From an uncultured Bacteroidales bacterium (GTDB taxonomy: Bacteria > Bacteroidota > Bacteroidia > Bacteroidales > Muribaculaceae), in the NCBI GenBank assembly GCA_902779125.1, contig CACZAC010000009.1:101179-165178 (forward strand): a stretch of 64,000 nucleotides of DNA, read 5' to 3'. Both the position numbers and the translations under genes were made by a program. The notes under the pieces are model-generated. The model ran no database searches and was not told the DNA's origin. It saw only the letters and a program-made list of their open reading frames with translations. Positions 1 through 8,102 of this stretch are shown in pieces (within the stretch, counting starts at the first letter, position 1; the number at the start of each line of letters is the position of its first letter).

Positions 1-285
1 GCCGAGCTTAAGACTTTGATTGCTTCGGCCCGCATCATTGATGAGAGCAAAATCACTACCGACGAGGTGCAGCTGCTCAACAAAGTGACTATCAAGAACG
101 TCAAGACGAAGGCCCAAATGACCTATACGCTCGTTACCGAGACCGAGGCCAACCTGCGTGAAGGCAAGATTTCCATCACTACGCCGATTGCCAAGGGCCT
201 GCTGGGCCACAAGGTGGGCGACATCGTTGACGTACAGGCTCCTGCCGGATTGATGAAGTTTGAAATCCTCAAAATCGAAGTATAA
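1..285 (+). CDS. greA: Transcription elongation factor GreA (3' part only)
   Basis: The window opens inside this gene, so the start codon and the N-terminal coiled coil are missing; about 94 codons of the C-terminal domain remain and end at the TAA at 283-285. GreA binds in the secondary channel of backtracked RNA polymerase and stimulates cleavage of the transcript 3' end. The visible part matches the FKBP-like C-terminal domain, with the typical run YTLV, ISITTPIAKGLLGHKVGD and a final hydrophobic strand ending FEILKIEV. The HIT-family gene starts 4 bases after the stop, so the two are very likely co-transcribed. Identification rests on this domain only. Confidence 0.9.
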   Translation, partial: AELKTLIASARIIDESKITTDEVQLLNKVTIKNVKTKAQMTYTLVTETEANLREGKISITTPIAKGLLGHKVGDIVDVQAPAGLMKFEILKIEV

Positions 286-289
286 CATC

Positions 290-679
290 ATGGCAACTAT
301 TTTCAGCAAAATCGCCGCTGGCGAGATTCCCTGTTACAAGGTAGCCGAGGACGAGCGCTACTTCGCATTCCTCGACATCAACCCCATGGCCAAGGGCCAC
401 ACTCTGGTGATTCCCAAGCACGAGGTGAACTACATGTTTGACCTTGACGAGGAGGAATATGCAGGCCTGTGGGCGTTTGCCCGCAAGGTGGCTATGGCAC
501 TCGAGCAAGCTGTGCCCTGCAAGCGCATCGGTGTAGCCGTGCTGGGTATGGAAGTTCCCCACTGCCACATCCACCTCGTGCCCCTGCAGACCGAGAAGGA
601 CATGAAGTTTGGCAACAAGGTGAACGTTCCTGCCGAGGAGATGCAGGCTATTGCCGAGGCTATCGCAGCCAAGATGTAA
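290..679 (+). CDS. HIT family nucleotide-binding protein
   Basis: A 129-residue protein of the histidine triad superfamily, whose members hydrolyse or transfer nucleotidyl groups from dinucleotides and AMP conjugates. The signature HCHIHLVP (about residues 92-99) gives the H-x-H-x-H triad, and the N-terminal half has the usual TIFSKIAAGEIPCYKV and FLDINPMAKGHTLVIPK blocks. The start is set at the ATG at 290, 4 bases after the greA stop, because the family starts right at this point; an in-frame ATG at 260 would lie inside greA. Length is normal for the family. The cellular substrate cannot be told from sequence. Confidence 0.93.
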   Translation: MATIFSKIAAGEIPCYKVAEDERYFAFLDINPMAKGHTLVIPKHEVNYMFDLDEEEYAGLWAFARKVAMALEQAVPCKRIGVAVLGMEVPHCHIHLVPLQTEKDMKFGNKVNVPAEEMQAIAEAIAAKM

Positions 680-740
680 GGCTGACGCCTTCAAGTTAGC
701 TCTACAGGGTGCTTGTCCGATTCTAAGGTCAGGCACCTTG

Positions 741-769
741 GTTTATTTCATGGATTTGTTGTACCTTTG
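741..769 (+). promoter_or_regulatory. Bacteroidetes-type promoter for the BASS transporter
   Basis: TACCTTTG at 762-769 fits the -7 consensus TAnnTTTG. CTTG at 737-740 lies 21 bases upstream and can serve as the -33 element. The gene starts at 798, giving a leader of about 20 nt. The preceding 700-740 stretch contains an imperfect inverted repeat (GGTGC...GCACC) that may end the greA-HIT transcript. Confidence 0.6.
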
Positions 770-797
770 CGGGAACTTTTAATAAAACCGAAAGACG

Positions 798-1643
798 ATG
801 AACACGATTTGGATTGTACTGCCCATTCTCACACTGCTGATGTTTGAGTTGGGTCTGAACCTTAAGATTGAAGATTTCAAACTGTTTAAAACACGCCCCA
901 AGCCCGTTTTGGCAGGACTTATCGGGCAAATCATTATCCTGCCTATCCTGGCATGGTTGATTGGCAAGGCCTTCGGTCTGGAGGCTATTTTCCTCATTGG
1001 TTTTGTGCTGATTGCCTGCTGTCCAGGCGGCAGTTCGTCTAACGTGTTCTCGATGCTCGCTAAGGGCGACGTCGCCCTGTCGGTGTCGCTGACGGCGTGC
1101 AGCAGCATCATCACGCTGGTGACCGTGCCTCTCATCATGGAATGGGTCACCACGTCGGTGGGCAGTGCCGTGCAGGTTCATCTGCCTGTCGGCAAACTGG
1201 TGATGCAGAACCTCGTGCTCATGTTCCTGCCCATCGCGGTGGGTATCGCAGTGAAAAAGAAATGGGCAACGGCAGCCGATAAAATGCACAATTTGCTGTC
1301 CCGCATCGCCTTTCCGGCCCTCATCTTCCTTGCCACCGTGTTCTTTATCCAGAACCGTGACGCCATCATCGACAGTTTCGGCCAGCTGGCCTTGAGCATC
1401 AGCGTGCTCATCCTGCTCGCCATGGGCAGTGGCGCGCTCTTGTGCCGCACCATGCGACTGACAGGCAAGGAACGTCGCACCATCGTCATCGAAGTGGGCA
1501 TGCAGAACGCCGCCCAGGCGATTGCCATCGCTAGCAGCCCGCTGGTGTTCAACAACGACGTCATCGCCATCCCCGCCATCATCTATGCCCTGATGATGAA
1601 CGTCATCCTTATCACCTACGTCGCCATCGTCAAGCGCCGCTAA
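798..1643 (+). CDS. Bile acid:sodium symporter (BASS) family transporter
   Basis: A 281-residue very hydrophobic inner-membrane protein with about nine to ten membrane segments. The LIACCPGGSSSNVFSMLAKGDVALS block (residues about 73-97) is the conserved discontinuous-helix region of the BASS/SBF fold, and NAAQAIAIASSPLVF (about 236-250) is the second such region. Family members couple sodium (or protons) to uptake of organic anions: bile acids, pantothenate, pyruvate or others; the substrate here is unknown. It has its own promoter and is followed 15 bases later by a 2H phosphoesterase gene that is probably in the same transcript. Confidence 0.9.
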   Translation: MNTIWIVLPILTLLMFELGLNLKIEDFKLFKTRPKPVLAGLIGQIIILPILAWLIGKAFGLEAIFLIGFVLIACCPGGSSSNVFSMLAKGDVALSVSLTACSSIITLVTVPLIMEWVTTSVGSAVQVHLPVGKLVMQNLVLMFLPIAVGIAVKKKWATAADKMHNLLSRIAFPALIFLATVFFIQNRDAIIDSFGQLALSISVLILLAMGSGALLCRTMRLTGKERRTIVIEVGMQNAAQAIAIASSPLVFNNDVIAIPAIIYALMMNVILITYVAIVKRR

Positions 1644-1658
1644 ACCGCCAAAACGCCA

Positions 1659-2195
1659 ATGCAAAGTTACATAGAAATTAAAGTGCCTATCCGATGGGAG
1701 GAGCCCTGGTTTGAGGACCTCAGGGACCTGCTCGATGGCGTCAATATCAGGTGGCAACGTGGTTATTACCACATCACGATGGCGTTCCTGGACGATTCGC
1801 CACGCGGTGTTGACCTGATTACGGGCCTTAACAACAGGTTGCATCAGGCCACGGCACCCACGATTACCTTTGACAAGCTGGACGCCTTTGCTACGGGCGG
1901 TGGCCGCCGCCAGGTCATCCACCTGACCACCACCAAAGCCCCTGCCGGCTTCCTCGCTCTCGTCGAGGAGATCCGCAGTCACTTCAAGGCCAAGGGCTGC
2001 ATCATCCAGTCAGCCTTTCGCCTGCACGTAACCTTAGGGCGTGTTGATGACCCCAGAATGAACGTCCGCAAGTTGCTTGATATCATCAGCGAGGTGGATT
2101 TACCTGCCGCAACACTCACCCTGCGCGATGTGGAATTCCGCATCTTCCGTGGCAAGACACTCGCCACCTGGAAACTCCCCCACTCCAACGCGTGA
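1659..2195 (+). CDS. 2H phosphoesterase superfamily protein (2'-5' RNA ligase-like)
   Basis: A 178-residue soluble protein with both signature H-x-T motifs of the 2H superfamily: YHITMAFL at about residues 39-46 and LHVTLGRV at about 123-130. In LigT/ThpR-type proteins the two histidines act together on 2',3'-cyclic or 2'-5' phosphodiester bonds, usually in RNA or nucleotides. The spacing and length are usual for a stand-alone single-domain member. The gene starts 15 bases after the transporter stop. Which substrate it uses is not visible, so a more specific name is not justified. Confidence 0.85.
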   Translation: MQSYIEIKVPIRWEEPWFEDLRDLLDGVNIRWQRGYYHITMAFLDDSPRGVDLITGLNNRLHQATAPTITFDKLDAFATGGGRRQVIHLTTTKAPAGFLALVEEIRSHFKAKGCIIQSAFRLHVTLGRVDDPRMNVRKLLDIISEVDLPAATLTLRDVEFRIFRGKTLATWKLPHSNA

Positions 2196-2236
2196 GCAAG
2201 GATTGCGTCTAAGTCTTTTTATCTGGAGAACCAACC

Positions 2237-2695
2237 TTACTGGTTCTTGAACCAGAGGTCATAGTAGTGGGACTCCTCTTTGGCAAAATTGCCACCGCCC
2301 TTGGTGCGATGGTGCCATGCCGCCTCGTTATCCCACATCGAGGAAGCGACCTCGCTGTTTCCTTTTCTGATGGATGAAATATATTTCCACGCGTGAACCA
2401 CCTGTTCCACACGGTACAGGCCGCTCCACTCTCGGGAAATCCTCAACATCTGATTGGGCGCCAAAATGGCGACAACACAGCTATCAGCGCTATAATGGGT
2501 AATGACGCTGTCATTTTCATGAATATCATACCCCTGATAGGGAGAACTCATGATTTCCTTATAGAACGTGACTGCTACCGTATCGCTGGTGATATTGTGG
2601 ATGTTGTACTCCACCGACGACATCGTGTCACACGACACAAGTCCCAAAAAGATGACAGCGGCACCCAGCCACAAGGATATGTTGAAAAATCTCAT
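2237..2695 (-). CDS. Hypothetical lipoprotein
   Basis: A 152-residue protein with a lipoprotein signal: hydrophobic stretch followed by the lipobox LVSC near residue 22, so it is probably anchored to a membrane outside the cytoplasm. No family was recognised in the mature part, which is rich in beta-prone and aromatic residues (for example HHRTKGGGNFAKEESHYYDLWF at the end, quoted in part). The start at 2695 (MRFFN) was chosen because it gives a compact signal peptide; an in-frame ATG three codons upstream (2704) is possible. It converges on the phosphoesterase gene, and points away from parE. Confidence 0.65.
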   Translation of the reverse strand: MRFFNISLWLGAAVIFLGLVSCDTMSSVEYNIHNITSDTVAVTFYKEIMSSPYQGYDIHENDSVITHYSADSCVVAILAPNQMLRISREWSGLYRVEQVVHAWKYISSIRKGNSEVASSMWDNEAAWHHRTKGGGNFAKEESHYYDLWFKNQ

Positions 2696-2870
2696 GATAG
2701 CCATTTGTTTTTGATTGTTACATCATTATAAACGGACACACCACCCGAAATCTTGCCTTATCCAAAGAAAAACAGTGCTTACTTTATCATTCCAGTGAAT
2801 CACGCATGGCCAAAATCGTTAATAAACCTTATTGTTGAGGAGGATGGCATGGGAATTGCGGGAAAATTTG

Positions 2871-2878
2871 TATCTTTG
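2871..2878 (+). promoter_or_regulatory. -7 promoter element upstream of parE
   Basis: TATCTTTG fits TAnnTTTG exactly and is followed by GCA, as is common in this genome. A well placed TTTG -33 box is not evident. A transcript starting just after it would have a leader of about 28-30 nt before the ATG at 2913, which supports that start over the upstream in-frame ATG at 2832. Confidence 0.55.
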
Positions 2879-2912
2879 CAGGTTAAAAAACGCAGATATC
2901 ACAACTGAAAGA

Positions 2913-4898
2913 ATGTCACAAGACAAAGAGAATCAAATCATAGAAGAGCCCGAGGTGAATTCGGGTCAACAGCAGGCGAGCGACTTCGGCGGATATGAGA
3001 AGCTGATTACGCTCTCGCCGCGCGAACATATCCGTCAGCGCCCCGGTATGTACATCGGCAAACTGGGCGACGGCTCACAGAACGATGACGGTGTCTATGT
3101 CCTCATCAAGGAGGTCATCGACAATAGCATTGACGAGTTCAACACAGGCTACGCCAAGCCTACCATCGACATCGACGTGGTGGACGGTGCGGTAACCATC
3201 CGCGACTACGGCCGCGGCATCCCTTTGGACCAGGTCAAGGCGGCCTCGTCCAAGATGAACACCGGTGCCAAGTATGACACGCAGACCTATAAGCGCTCGG
3301 TCGGCCTGAACGGTGTGGGCATCAAGGCGGTGAACGCCCTGTCCACTGAGTTCTACATCCGTAGCGTGCGCGACGGCCAATGCTCGTCGGTGCTCTACAA
3401 CGAGGGCGTCGCCAAGGAAGAAAGCGGCATCGTTCCTGCCGGTGAAGGTGAGGAGAATGGTACTCTCGTGCGCTTCAAACCCGACAACACCATCTTCAAG
3501 AACTACGAGTTCCGCGAGGAAATCATCGAGCAGATGATCAAGAACTACTCTTACCTGAACACGGGTCTGACGCTCATGTTCAACGGCAAGAAATATCACT
3601 CGCGCAACGGTCTGAGCGACCTGGTCAAGGAGAACATGACCAACGACCCGCTGTACCCGCTGATGCACTTCACGGGCGACGACATCGAGGTGGTCATCAC
3701 CCATGCCGCCCAATTGGGCGAGGAATTCTACTCCTTTGTCAACGGTCAGCACACGACCCAGGGCGGCACCCACCAGAGTGCCTTCCGCGAGGCGTTGTCG
3801 AGGACCATCAAGGAATTCTACGGCAAGAACTTCGAGTACAGCGACATCCGCAACGGCATCGTCGCTGCCATCAGCATCAAGGTCGAGGAGCCCGTCTTCG
3901 AGTCCCAGACCAAAATCAAGTTGGGCAGCAGCATCATGTGGAAAGACGGTCCCACCATCTATAAGTTCATCAACGACTTCATCAAGCGCGAACTGGACAA
4001 CTACCTGCACAAGGCGCCCGAAACCGCCGAGGTGCTGTTGAAGAAAATCCAGGACAACGAACGCGAGCGCAAGGCGATTGCCGGCGTGAGCAAGCAGGTG
4101 CGCGAGAACGTCAAGAAGGCTGCGCTGCACAACGACAAACTGCGTGACTGCCGCGTCCACTTCAACGATGCCCGTGCTCCCAAGGACAATGACCGCCGCG
4201 GCGACAGCTCGATTTTCATCACCGAGGGTCTGTCGGCAAGTGGTTCCATTACCAAAATCCGCGACGTGGAAACCCAAGCCGTGTTCTCGTTGCGCGGCAA
4301 GCCACTGAACACCTTCGGCCTCGACCCCAAGAAAGTCATCACCAATGTCGAGTTTGCCCTGCTACAGGCTGCACTCAATATTGAGGACGGTATCGACGGT
4401 CTGCGCTACAACAAGGTCATCATCGCCACCGATGCCGATGTTGACGGCATGCACATCCGTCTGCTGCTGTTGACCTACTTCCTGCAGTTCTGCCCCGAAC
4501 TCATCAAGACTGGGCACCTGTACATCCTGCAGACGCCGCTGTTCCGCGTGCTCAACAAGAAAGAGGCAAAGCGCAAGAACCGCTCCACCAAGCGCGAAGC
4601 CAAGCCACAGAAGGTCGAGACCTACTACTGCTATAGTGACGAAGAACGACTGGCTGCCCTCAACAAGCTGGGTGACGATGCCGAGATTACCCGATTCAAA
4701 GGCCTCGGTGAAATCTCTCCTGACGAGTTCAAGGACTTCATCGGACCCGAAATGCGCCTCGACCGCGTGCAATTGCGCAAGGAAGATTCAGTGAAGCAGA
4801 TGCTTGCTTTCTTTATGGGCAAGAACACGATGGAGCGCCAAAGCTTTATTATTGACAACCTAGTGAACGAGGACGATGAAGACATCACAGTGCATTGA
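2913..4898 (+). CDS. parE: DNA topoisomerase IV subunit B (ParE; GyrB family)
   Basis: A 661-residue type IIA topoisomerase ATPase subunit that with ParC decatenates daughter chromosomes. In order: GHKL ATPase with [10 protein letters not shown] (about 66-75), DYGRGIP and the [13 protein letters not shown] loop; transducer; Toprim with [10 protein letters not shown] (about 436-445), [14 protein letters not shown] (about 506) and [11 protein letters not shown] near the C-terminus. GKPLN and the short length favour ParE over GyrB. The usual EGDSA Toprim motif reads EGLSA here, although the catalytic Glu is kept, and a lysine/arginine-rich insert of about 18 residues ([13 protein letters not shown]) sits before YYCYSDEE. 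The gene overlaps coaD by 23 nt. parC is not in the window. Confidence 0.9.
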   Translation: MSQDKENQIIEEPEVNSGQQQASDFGGYEKLITLSPREHIRQRPGMYIGKLGDGSQNDDGVYVLIKEVIDNSIDEFNTGYAKPTIDIDVVDGAVTIRDYGRGIPLDQVKAASSKMNTGAKYDTQTYKRSVGLNGVGIKAVNALSTEFYIRSVRDGQCSSVLYNEGVAKEESGIVPAGEGEENGTLVRFKPDNTIFKNYEFREEIIEQMIKNYSYLNTGLTLMFNGKKYHSRNGLSDLVKENMTNDPLYPLMHFTGDDIEVVITHAAQLGEEFYSFVNGQHTTQGGTHQSAFREALSRTIKEFYGKNFEYSDIRNGIVAAISIKVEEPVFESQTKIKLGSSIMWKDGPTIYKFINDFIKRELDNYLHKAPETAEVLLKKIQDNERERKAIAGVSKQVRENVKKAALHNDKLRDCRVHFNDARAPKDNDRRGDSSIFITEGLSASGSITKIRDVETQAVFSLRGKPLNTFGLDPKKVITNVEFALLQAALNIEDGIDGLRYNKVIIATDADVDGMHIRLLLLTYFLQFCPELIKTGHLYILQTPLFRVLNKKEAKRKNRSTKREAKPQKVETYYCYSDEERLAALNKLGDDAEITRFKGLGEISPDEFKDFIGPEMRLDRVQLRKEDSVKQMLAFFMGKNTMERQSFIIDNLVNEDDEDITVH

Positions 4899-5370
4899 CA
4901 ACGAGGGAAAACGCATTGCGTTGTTCCCCGGCTCGTTTGACCCCTTTACCCGTGGCCACGAGTCCATCGTGAGAAGGGCGTTACCCCTGTTTGACAAATT
5001 TGTTATCGCCATCGGTGTGAACGCCGACAAGCGGTCGTTCATGTCCATGGAACAGCGCAAAGCGTTGATAGAGGACGTCTTCAAGGATGACCCGCGCATC
5101 GAGGTCGTTTCCTACACAGGGCTAACCGTCGACGTGGCACGCGAGATGGGCGCAAAGTTCATCGTGCGCGGCGTGCGCCTTATCCAGGACTTTGAGAACG
5201 AGAAGCACCTCGCCGAGGTGAACCGTGACATCTCAGGCATCGAGACCATCCTGCTCTATACCCTGCCCGAGTACAGCCACATCAGCAGCAGCATCGTGCG
5301 CGAGTTGTACCGTTACGGCCAAGACGTGAGTGTCTACCTGCCTGAGGGGGTTAAGCTAGAGAATATTTAA
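4876..5370 (+). CDS. coaD: Phosphopantetheine adenylyltransferase (CoaD)
   Basis: A 164-residue enzyme that transfers AMP from ATP to 4'-phosphopantetheine, the fourth step of coenzyme A synthesis. The nucleotidyltransferase motif [14 protein letters not shown] (about residues 15-28) holds the T/HxGH signature, and [10 protein letters not shown] (about 136-145) matches the conserved ISS-x-VR block. The ATG at 4876 lies inside parE (23-nt overlap), giving a roughly 12-residue N-terminal extension before the first strand; the overlap suggests translational coupling. Directly downstream lies a 9-bp tandem array with in-frame stops. Confidence 0.93.
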   Translation: MKTSQCIDNEGKRIALFPGSFDPFTRGHESIVRRALPLFDKFVIAIGVNADKRSFMSMEQRKALIEDVFKDDPRIEVVSYTGLTVDVAREMGAKFIVRGVRLIQDFENEKHLAEVNRDISGIETILLYTLPEYSHISSSIVRELYRYGQDVSVYLPEGVKLENI

Positions 5371-5372
5371 TT

Positions 5373-5426
5373 GCAATAGAAATTGTAGAATCAATAGAAA
5401 CCATAAAAGCAATAGCTGCTATAGAA
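5373..5426 (+). repeat. 9-bp degenerate tandem array with in-frame stop codons behind coaD
   Basis: Six units of 9 bp (gcaatagaa, attgtagaa, tcaatagaa, accataaaa, gcaatagct, gctatagaa) begin 2 bases after the coaD stop. Each unit places TAG or TAA at positions 5377, 5386, 5395, 5404, 5413 and 5422, all in the coaD reading frame. The array fills most of the 79-bp gap to the protease gene. Confidence 0.7.
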
Positions 5427-5449
5427 TACATTTTATATCGAGTTTTATC

Positions 5450-7087
5450 ATGAGAAAGATATTATTTGTTGCCGGGCTATCGCTGGCGCTGTCAATGACT
5501 GTTTCGGCGCAGCGGTCCATGCCCCAGGCACTGCAGAAACTGTTGAATGCCGAGTATGCCATCTCGACGCTCTATGTGGACACGATTAACGAGGACAAAC
5601 TCGTCGAGGAAGCCATCAAGGGCATGCTCGAGAGTCTGGACCCGCATTCGTCCTATACCGACGCCAAGGAGACCAAGGAGCTTGAGGAGCCCCTGCAAGG
5701 CGAATTCAGCGGCGTGGGCATCCAGTTCAACATGAACAAGGATACCCTCTACGTTATCCAGACGATTCCTGGAGGTCCCAGCGAGCGCGTCGGTGTGCTG
5801 GCAGGTGACCGCATCATCTATGTGAACGACACGACGATTGCCGGCGTGAAGATGAAGAACAGCGACATCCAAAAACGCCTGCGCGGCAAGAAGGGCACCA
5901 ACGTCACCATCAAGGTGAAACGTCCCGGCGTGAAGGACCTCATCACCTTCCGCATCACGCGCGACAACATCCCCCTGCACAGCATCGATGCCCAATATAT
6001 GCTCGATGAGCGCACGGGTTACCTGCGCATCTCTCGCTTTGGCGCCAAAACCCATGAAGAGATGATGGATGCCCTGAAGGAACTCGAGAAGCAAGGCATG
6101 ACACAACTCATCATGGACTTGAACGACAACGGAGGCGGATACCTGAATGCAGCCATCGACATGTGCAACGAGTTCCTGGACCGTGGTCAGCTCATGGTTT
6201 ATACCGAGGGCGAGAATTCACCCCGCAACGAGGCCAACGCTAATGGTTGGGGCAATTACAAGACCCTGCCCATGGTCGTGATGGTCAACCAGTACTCGGC
6301 ATCGGCAGCCGAAATCTTTGCAGGCGCCATGCAGGACTGGGACCGTGCCGTGGTGGTCGGCAGACGCACCTTCGGCAAGGGACTGGTACAGAGGCCTTTC
6401 AAGTTTGAGGATGGCTCGATGATGCGACTCACCGTCGCCCGCTACTACACCCCGAGCGGCCGCTGCATCCAGAAGCCCTACAGCCGCGGCGACAAGAAGG
6501 CCTACGAGAAAGAGCTCCTCGACCGTTACAACGAAGGTGAGTACTATAGTCTGGACAGCATCCAGTTCAACGACTCGCTGCGTTACACCACCCGCGTCAA
6601 CGGCCGCACCATCTACGGTGGTGGCGGCGTGATGCCCGACATCTTTGTGCCCGTTGACACGACCGAGTATTCCACCTACTACCGCGACATGACCGCCAAG
6701 GGCATCCTCAACCAGTATGCCATCAAGTATGTGGACAAGAACCGCAAGGCCATCAGCAAGCAGTTCAAGACCGTGAAGGACTTTGACAACGGTTTTACCG
6801 TGAGCGACGAGATGATGCGTGACTTCATCGCCATGGGCGAACAGGACAGCGTGAAGTATGAAGAGGAGAAATACCGCACCAGCGAACAGTTGCTCAAGGA
6901 CATCATCAAGGGACTGATTGCCCGTGACGTCTATGGCGACCAGAGCGCTTACAGCGTCATCCTCAACCACCGCAACCGCGACTTACAGGCTGCTATCGCA
7001 GTGCTTAACGACCCGGAGCGTTTCCAGCGCCTGTTGCGCGAAGGCAACCCTGAGTATGAGCGACTGGTGAAGAAAAGCGAGAAATAA
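5450..7087 (+). CDS. S41 family C-terminal processing peptidase (Ctp/Tsp-like)
   Basis: A 545-residue exported serine protease. A signal peptide (MRKILFVAGLSLALSMTVSA) is followed by an S41 N-terminal region, a PDZ domain (about 80-165, with GEFSGVGIQF and SERVGVLAGDRI) and the S41 core. The catalytic Ser lies in NQYSASAAEI (Ser 283-285) and the catalytic Lys in RTFGKGLVQ (about 310). Family members act in the periplasm, cutting proteins at or near the C-terminus. Residues beyond about 350 form an extra C-terminal region typical of Bacteroidetes Ctp proteins. No promoter with both boxes is seen in the short upstream gap, so read-through from parE-coaD is possible. Confidence 0.9.
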   Translation: MRKILFVAGLSLALSMTVSAQRSMPQALQKLLNAEYAISTLYVDTINEDKLVEEAIKGMLESLDPHSSYTDAKETKELEEPLQGEFSGVGIQFNMNKDTLYVIQTIPGGPSERVGVLAGDRIIYVNDTTIAGVKMKNSDIQKRLRGKKGTNVTIKVKRPGVKDLITFRITRDNIPLHSIDAQYMLDERTGYLRISRFGAKTHEEMMDALKELEKQGMTQLIMDLNDNGGGYLNAAIDMCNEFLDRGQLMVYTEGENSPRNEANANGWGNYKTLPMVVMVNQYSASAAEIFAGAMQDWDRAVVVGRRTFGKGLVQRPFKFEDGSMMRLTVARYYTPSGRCIQKPYSRGDKKAYEKELLDRYNEGEYYSLDSIQFNDSLRYTTRVNGRTIYGGGGVMPDIFVPVDTTEYSTYYRDMTAKGILNQYAIKYVDKNRKAISKQFKTVKDFDNGFTVSDEMMRDFIAMGEQDSVKYEEEKYRTSEQLLKDIIKGLIARDVYGDQSAYSVILNHRNRDLQAAIAVLNDPERFQRLLREGNPEYERLVKKSEK

Positions 7088-7091
7088 TCGT

Positions 7092-7190
7092 TCTAGAGAA
7101 TCTAGATAACCTAGACAACCTAGATAACCTAGATAATCTAGACATTCTAGATAGTCTAGAGAATCTAGATGGGCTAGAATTTCTAGAGAT
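7092..7190 (+). repeat. CTAG-rich 9-bp tandem array (11 units) behind ctp
   Basis: Eleven consecutive 9-bp units follow the pattern nCTAGAnnn (for example tctagagaa, tctagataa, cctagacaa, tctagacat, gctagaatt). The array begins 4 bases after the protease stop codon. Because the period is a multiple of three and TAG starts at 7094, ten of eleven or all units put TAG in the protease frame. It runs up to the terminator of the convergent prsW-like gene. Confidence 0.85.
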
Positions 7191-7194
7191 TTTA

Positions 7195-7230
7195 AAGAAA
7201 ACGCCCCTCTGGCATCAAGCCAGGGGGGTG
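7195..7230 (-). terminator. Rho-independent terminator of the prsW-like gene
   Basis: On the minus strand CCCCCCTGGC pairs with GCCAGAGGGG (one mismatch) around a 5-nt loop and is followed by CGTTTTCTTT. The TGA stop of the gene (7215-7217) lies in the loop of this hairpin, so the last codons of the gene form the 5' arm of its own terminator. Confidence 0.75.
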
Positions 7231-8003
7231 TTGTTATTGTCATTGTCGCTATCAGGGAAAGGTGGTGGCATTAACGGGCCTTGACCCGGGATGGGTGGAG
7301 GTGTCATGCGCGCCCGATCATGACGGGAAAGGTCTGAAATGCGACGCATGGTGCTCTTGTACAGGTACAAGATGAGCAGGACAAACAAGATGTTGATGAC
7401 AACCGACAATGCGGGCAATACACCCTCGCTGAACGCTAGCGCATCCCATGTCCAGTGGATGAGGATGGGCACTGCCAGGATGCAGGCGGCCGTGAGGGGC
7501 CGACGGTCACCGAAATGGCGCTTGCTGTAAAAATAGCCCATAGCACATGCCATCGCAAAATGTGCAGGCACTGCCGTCACGCTGCGCACGATACCGGTTA
7601 GCACCCAATCCTCGCTCTGCAGGAGGTAAAGGATATTCTCGGCACCGGCAAAGCCAAGACCCACACAAGCGGCATAGACGATGCCGTCTAAATACTCATC
7701 ATAATACCGGTTATTGCGCAGGAAGAGCCACAGCATCGCCAATTTTGCACACTCCTCGGGTATGGCAGCAGCCAACAAAGCAGTTGATACCGCCCCACCG
7801 AAGGTTTCAATGTCAACGACAAGAATCCCCATGGCACCTAACAGTCCAGATATCAGCAACGACACGAACGTGGAGCCCACACCGTAGAGGAATGCCTTAT
7901 AAAGCATGTTCAACGGCTCGGGACGCAGTGAATCCTTCCTGTAAATCCACCAGCCCAGAATCAGCACGGGCAGCAATGCTGTAATAATGATAATCAGTAT
8001 CAT
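7215..8003 (-). CDS. PrsW family intramembrane metalloprotease-like protein
   Basis: A 262-residue polytopic membrane protein with about eight membrane segments. Conserved acidic and histidine motifs of the PrsW/CPBP group lie in membrane segments: IPEECAKL (about 94-101), the GFAGAENI block (about 127-134), VPAHFAM (about 156-162) and HWTWDAL (about 194-200). PrsW of Bacillus cleaves anti-sigma factor RsiW; whether this protein has a similar target is unknown. The C-terminal 30 residues are proline-rich, then Asp/Asn-rich (PDSDNDNNNTPLA), and are encoded up to the loop of the terminator. Confidence 0.85.
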   Translation of the reverse strand: MILIIIITALLPVLILGWWIYRKDSLRPEPLNMLYKAFLYGVGSTFVSLLISGLLGAMGILVVDIETFGGAVSTALLAAAIPEECAKLAMLWLFLRNNRYYDEYLDGIVYAACVGLGFAGAENILYLLQSEDWVLTGIVRSVTAVPAHFAMACAMGYFYSKRHFGDRRPLTAACILAVPILIHWTWDALAFSEGVLPALSVVINILFVLLILYLYKSTMRRISDLSRHDRARMTPPPIPGQGPLMPPPFPDSDNDNNNTPLA

Positions 8004-8036
8004 TGGTTGTCAATTGTGTTGAGGGTTCTTTACAAA

Positions 8037-8066
8037 ATGCACCCGACGGGAAAGTATCGGGTGCAT
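8037..8066 (-). terminator. Terminator behind the VWA/SUMF1 gene
   Basis: A perfect 10-bp stem (ATGCACCCGA with TCGGGTGCAT) with a 10-nt loop stands between the stop of the 8103 gene and the start of the prsW-like gene. On the minus strand it is followed by TTTTGTAAAG, a moderate U tract. Confidence 0.7.
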
Positions 8067-8102
8067 TGATTCTCATCTAATTGCCTTTACAACAATTAGC
8101 CA

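Noticed and set aside
2832-2912. Upstream in-frame ATG as the parE start
   Set aside because: A -7 promoter box lies at 2871-2878, inside that extension, and the family begins near the ATG at 2913.
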